From NCBI GenBank assembly GCA_038503075.1, contig JBCAML010000001.1:3100001-3164000 (forward strand): DNA of 64,000 nt. Reading direction: 5' to 3'. This stretch comes from Gyromitra esculenta. Lineage: Eukaryota > Ascomycota > Pezizomycetes > Pezizales > Discinaceae. Shown piece after piece: positions 59,298 to 64,000 of the stretch (positions within the stretch are counted from its first letter, which is position 1; the number at the start of each line of letters is the position of its first letter). The notes beneath the pieces were generated by a model, which had not been told where the DNA came from, did no database searches, and was given only the letters and a program-made list of their open reading frames with translations. The position numbers and the translations under genes were made by a program.

Positions 59298-60909
59298 ATG
59301 GCATCCTCATCCTCGAACGTTGTCGGTGTGCACTACCGCGTTGGCAAGAAGATCGGGGAGGGCTCCTTCGGTGTTATCTTCGAAGGAACAAACTTGTTGA
59401 ACAACCAACACGTTGCGATTAAATTTGTAAGTTTAAACTCGCTATTCTCTGGTTACCGACGTGTAATTACGTGTTGTTTTGATTTCTAACATGTGTTGTG
59501 TAGGAACCGAGGAAGAGTGATGCTCCTCAGCTGAGAGATGAATATAGAACTTACAAGATACTTGTTGGCTGCCGTCCGTCTTTTCCGTCGCTTCGATCTA
59601 TCTTAGCTTGGGTGCATGCTGACCGGATTGCAGCGGGAATCCCTAATGTCTATTACTTCGGGCAAGAGGGTTTGCATAATATACTCGTCATCGATTTGCT
59701 AGGACCTAGTTTGGAGGATCTGTTCGATCATTGCAACAGAAGGTTCTCTATCAAAACAGTTGTGATGGTGGCTAAGCAAATGGTACCTCGACTAGTTATG
59801 CGTTTTTTAATCCCTTTACTAATTTCCAATCCAGTTATCACGAGTTCAAACCATTCACGAGAAGAATCTCATCTACCGGGATATTAAGCCCGATAACTTC
59901 CTCATTGGGCGACCCGGGTCAAAGGCCGCTAATGTTATCCATGTAGTCGATTTCGGTATGGCCAAGCAGTACCGAGACCCCAAAACAAAGCAGCATATCC
60001 CTTACAGGGAACGCAAGAGTCTTTCAGGGACTGCAAGGTACATGAGTATCAACACGCATCTCGGAAGAGAGCAGTCCCGAAGAGATGACTTGGAAGCGCT
60101 AGGGCACGTCTTTATGTACTTTTTGCGGGGCGGACTGCCTTGGCAGGGTTTGAAGGCTGCGACCAACAAGCAGAAGTACGAGAAAATTGGAGAGAAGAAA
60201 CAAACGACTGTAATCAAAGAGCTTTGCGAAGGATTCCCCGGTATGTTCAGCGCACTCCTGAGTCGTCTAATGCTCATTGATTCCTCTAGATGAATTCAAT
60301 CAGTATTTGAGTTATGTACGGAACCTCGGATTCGAGGATACACCTGATTACGATTTACTTCGAGATCTCTTCACACAGGCACTGAAGAACACAGGGGAGG
60401 TAGAGGATGGAGAATATGATTGGATGAAGCTTAATAATGGTAAGGGCTGGGAAGCTATTTCCAAACACCCTTCTTCCCACCAGTATCATCAAGGTCACAA
60501 CCAGGCCACAACAACCGGAGAGTTACGACACGTTCCCCCGGCGCAAGTTCGCCAACCCCCACAAGGACTGACGCCCGGCCGTTTAAACGCCCCGCATCCC
60601 CCGCCACCATCGCCAGGAAAACCGATGGGTCAGACGCGCGGCGACAGGCAAAACGCTCCCGGCGCGCTGCCAACCAAGCGACCGAGCGCACCGACGGGGG
60701 GTTTGCAAAAGCCAGGAGTCTCAACACCAACAGCGAGCACGCAGGCCCAGTTTCAGGCATCGAACCCAACTCTACAGCCTGTGAGAGGCCAGTCGCCGCA
60801 AGCGTTGAACACCCAGCAGCCACAGCCAAGGAACAGCCAGACTGATCATAAGAAATCTTTCATGGAGAAGCTCCGGAGTTTTTTCTGCTGTGGTACGCTC
60901 GAATCTTGA
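59298..60909 (+). CDS. YCK2: Membrane-anchored casein kinase I (YCK type)
   Basis: Five exons: 59298-59426, 59504-59573, 59634-59782, 59835-60240 and 60290-60909, giving 457 residues. It is a Ser/Thr kinase acting at the plasma membrane in nutrient signalling, endocytosis and polarity. Visible are P-loop [14 protein letters not shown] lysine, [15 protein letters not shown], catalytic [20 protein letters not shown], and the CK1 signature [15 protein letters not shown] in place of APE. The tail is Gln/Pro-rich and ends [13 protein letters not shown]; the Cys pair matches the palmitoylation site of Yck1/Yck2. Whether it equals YCK1/2 or YCK3 cannot be settled here. Intron 2 has a GTCCGT donor, accepted because it restores GCPGIPN. 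Confidence 0.93.
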
Positions 60910-63900
60910 TCTTCCGGGACTTCCGTGGCTTGTATCGGACAGCTGACTTTTTTTTCTCTTTTTCTTTTGAATAGGTTGAATTTCCGTCACTGACCGTTTT
61001 TACTTGTTTTTATTCTTCCAGAAACTGTTTAATATTACCCTTTTTACATCCCCATGGCGTGTTTCCTTTCTATACTTTCCTTGATACACCACACCCTTCC
61101 CTAGGGGATTCCTTCGACGATGCTACGACCAAAACTGGATGATAGCAGCATGTGGGGAGGTAGAACGGGGATGAGGAGAAGGGGTTGGATAGTAGGAAAC
61201 ACAAATGTGCTTTGGTTGTGGTCAGTGTAGAAGCGACGAATTGTCACGGACTTGAGTGGTGGGTGAGCTATTGGAAGTGCCGGTTCGGAGCATATTTCTT
61301 TTTTTCGAGGCGTTGCTCGATCTTTGCGAAAACGAGAACAAAAAAAGAATTTTCTTTCTTACAGGTGTTTTGTTTGTTTTTTTTGTGCAATTTGCTGGAG
61401 GGGTTGGTATTTTTTTCTGTTTTTGCATTTTGTCCTTCTAACCTTTTTTGTTTCATATCATTAGTCTCTCACAGTGCTTTTATTATTATTATTATTACTA
61501 CTACTACTGCTAGTGTTTTTACTTGGCTTTCTTGCGGATATCAGCGCGTGGTCTTGTGGTTACTGCGTTTATGGTGAAGTGGTAGATACATTTTTCGTTG
61601 GCTCTGCTTTCCCCTTTTAATCAGCTCTTTACTAGTTTGTGGGCAAGAGAGAAGGAATGATTTTCTATCTCAGTAATGTCATTTTATGCATAGGAGCGAC
61701 TGAGTGGTTTCTTTATCGATGCTTTTTTTTTCTTTTTTTTTTTTTGAGATGAGAGAGTGGGCAAGTAAGTAGCATGGTAGCGTTTTGAACTGCTCTTTTT
61801 TTCACCATTCTCGCATTTGGGGTGGTGGCACTAAGGGAGGAATTTCACGTACCTACATGTATGTACGTAGTCTAATGGAGGTATAGTTTGATTTGGTATT
61901 TCTACACTGTGCCAGGATTAAGCGTGATGCAGATGACGAGGGCAACCTTACCCCAGCAAGGGAAAGTTTAACATGCGAGGAACCGATGATCTGCAGATAG
62001 TCACTTGTCACGCTGCATTCACATCACGTGTATGTACATGTTGGTATTACGTTTTAGAGCAAGAGATATGTACCTGTGCTCTGTTATGTGAGGAACGATG
62101 TTCCAAATACCTAGATTTTTCTTTCTCGACATGTCTGAACCAATGCTTATGCAGTCTAAGGTGGAGGGGTTTTTTCCAGCCTCGATGGTACACTTAGGCT
62201 ACATGTAGTATAAGCACACAAATATAAGCACCTTGATATTCTTTAATTCAATGGTGGTCGCACCCTACACCGGATGCCAAATTTCAGGAGAGTCTCACAC
62301 GAAGCAGCAAGTTATAGAAGAATCCGTACGAGATAAAAATGCACGATTATGGTGAAATAGAGCACAGGTCCTGGCGTGGGACCAGGTCAGAACAGTGACC
62401 GCGGGCGCCAGTCTTAAACGAGAAGAACGCGGGGGCATGCATACAGTAGGCTTGCATGAGATGGAATGTTCATCTTGCCACTGAAGTTTATCCATAGTCG
62501 ATTTCAAGGTCTCGGACTCTTACCCCAGATCATCACCGGTGAAGGGATTCCTTCGGCTGTGTACATTTATTGAAGGCTTATAGCTCGCCAACACCAAAGT
62601 TGTAGACCACCTAAAATTGGTGAGAAAAGGGTGGTTAAAAGTCATTTGAAGTTTTCTAGCTCCGTCGATATCTGGAGGTGGTAGCGAGACCTTTTTCATT
62701 TGTGAATGCGATTAATGGAATTATTCGATTCACTAGCTTATAATTATTCTTGGCTTACTTAGATATTAAATTTTGGTGATACTATTGATTTTCTTTACTT
62801 CCACAAAACCATAGTATCTTTTTAACTCTCGAGGAAAGGGCTTTTCTTTTATCATCATGCGATCTTAGGTTCTAACAACTACTCCTTGAGTATTTTTTTG
62901 GTTGATTGAGCTTGCAGGACTCAGAAACTCTGAGGTCAAATGTATATAAACGAATCATGTATGCTATGTTAGCTTACCTGGAGTTATCGGAAGATTCGTT
63001 ACATACTTTCCTCTTGGCGGAAATCGGCCTTTGAAACAAAAACAAGTCATCATAAAGGTGACCCGCGTTTTCTCCATTAAAATCGACATCACAATCGATC
63101 ACTCGTTCATTATACGGGCAGTATTAATTTATTGATTTATTAATTTGTCTACTTAGGTGTTGATTAAATACTGGGAGATGCAATAGCGATCCAAACCTCG
63201 CCAAACACAACTCTAGATCAACAGAACAGATCACATCACGAACCAATCTCTTCTCTATAACCAAATATATTTAATCGTGCCCAGCTACCTGTACATGTAT
63301 CTCTTCGTCGCTGTAGCTGATTAGGTTACCTTAGGGGTGGACCGCCTGCGCAGCTTGTTGCAAAGTTTCACAGTATTTAATGAACGCCTAAGTAGTAGGC
63401 ATCAACAAATTTTTGTTGTTTTTCGCCTATCTGACTAGTGTCAACGCTATCTGGCACTTAAGTTGTGGTTGAAAATTATTACGACCCAAGGCGAAGGTAT
63501 GGCTGACCCTCGCTATAGAGATTGGGCCGCTGAGAATGTTTATTTTGGAAGGATACATACGCATACTTTCTGGTTCCGAGAGATATTATGTATGCATGTG
63601 TATCAAGTCATTGCTGTACGAATATCTGTTTTCTATCCATATGAGAGTGCTCTATTTTGATATATGGTCTTGCAGGTGAGTCGGCTGCAGCGATGAAATA
63701 TGAGCCCGTGATTTTCTCTGTTTAGTATCTTCTCGATTTCAATCCGTTATGTTATTGTCACCATGCCGCGTATTATCCGCTATTCAATCCTTTAATATGG
63801 GGCTAGAGCAGTTCCTTGCGAATCAGAGACTACCTCCACATATGCCCTTGGCCGCATGGCCAAAACCGAGAAGGAATCTATGTCAAAACTAAGAATCATC

Positions 63901-64000
63901 ATTTAAAATATCGAACTTGGACCAGTTTGAAGTTTTCGGGTTTCGCACATCCTCTGCCGGCTATTCGGGGAAGCGAGTCTACTAACAACTTCCAACCCTT
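60910..64000. other. Gene-free stretch 3' of the casein kinase gene
   Basis: T-rich 3' flank to about 61760, with a trinucleotide run (TAT/TTA then CTA) at 61480-61510 and T runs near 61720. Beyond, AT-rich sequence without supported genes. TACATGTA occurs near 61857, 62204 and 63293. Confidence 0.45.

Overview
The window is eukaryotic and most likely from a filamentous ascomycete. Housekeeping genes have fungal relatives (HEM2, NAA10, LST8, NUP133, a membrane-type casein kinase I). Introns are short (about 47-133 nt, one of 244) and several show a CTAAC-like branch site. The repeats are chromodomain-bearing Ty3/Gypsy elements plus TA-flanked MITEs. A Pezizomycetes (truffle or morel-like) origin is only a guess.

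Positions 1-16459 are a nest of LTR retrotransposons. Element 1 (end of its 5' LTR at 1-47, 3' LTR from 14122) has been hit five times: four solo LTRs (743-1159, 1298-1748, 12344-12752, 12967-13388) and one complete element (element 2, 6006-12153). Each insertion has a readable 5-bp target duplication (GCACC, GTGCC/GTTCC, ACGGG, GACCA, CAAAG), and removing the inserts returns element 1 to frame. Element 2 is nearly intact. It has a predicted self-priming site, a textbook -1 frameshift signal between gag and pol, and one nonsense codon in gag. Downstream lie a fold-back LTR pair and the remains of an inverted third element.

Positions 16481-20763 and 41985-42175 hold MITE-like elements: one pogo/Fot1-like element, a 191-bp family with two copies of identical length and a third with a smaller MITE nested in it, and a 292-bp element.

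Genes, left to right: an ADP-ribosylglycohydrolase (-), a very large acidic, probably nuclear protein (-, about 2077 aa), NAA10 (+), HEM2 (+, four exons), two convergent tRNA-Trp genes, an APH-fold kinase-like protein (+), a short-chain dehydrogenase in eight exons that looks like a pseudogene until spliced (-), LST8 (-) divergent from NUP133 (+, six exons), and a YCK-type casein kinase I (+). All spliced models end in frame with lengths usual for their families. The genes do not form one pathway; they are ordinary housekeeping loci separated by long, AT-rich, repeat-bearing gaps in which the palindrome TACATGTA is strongly over-represented.
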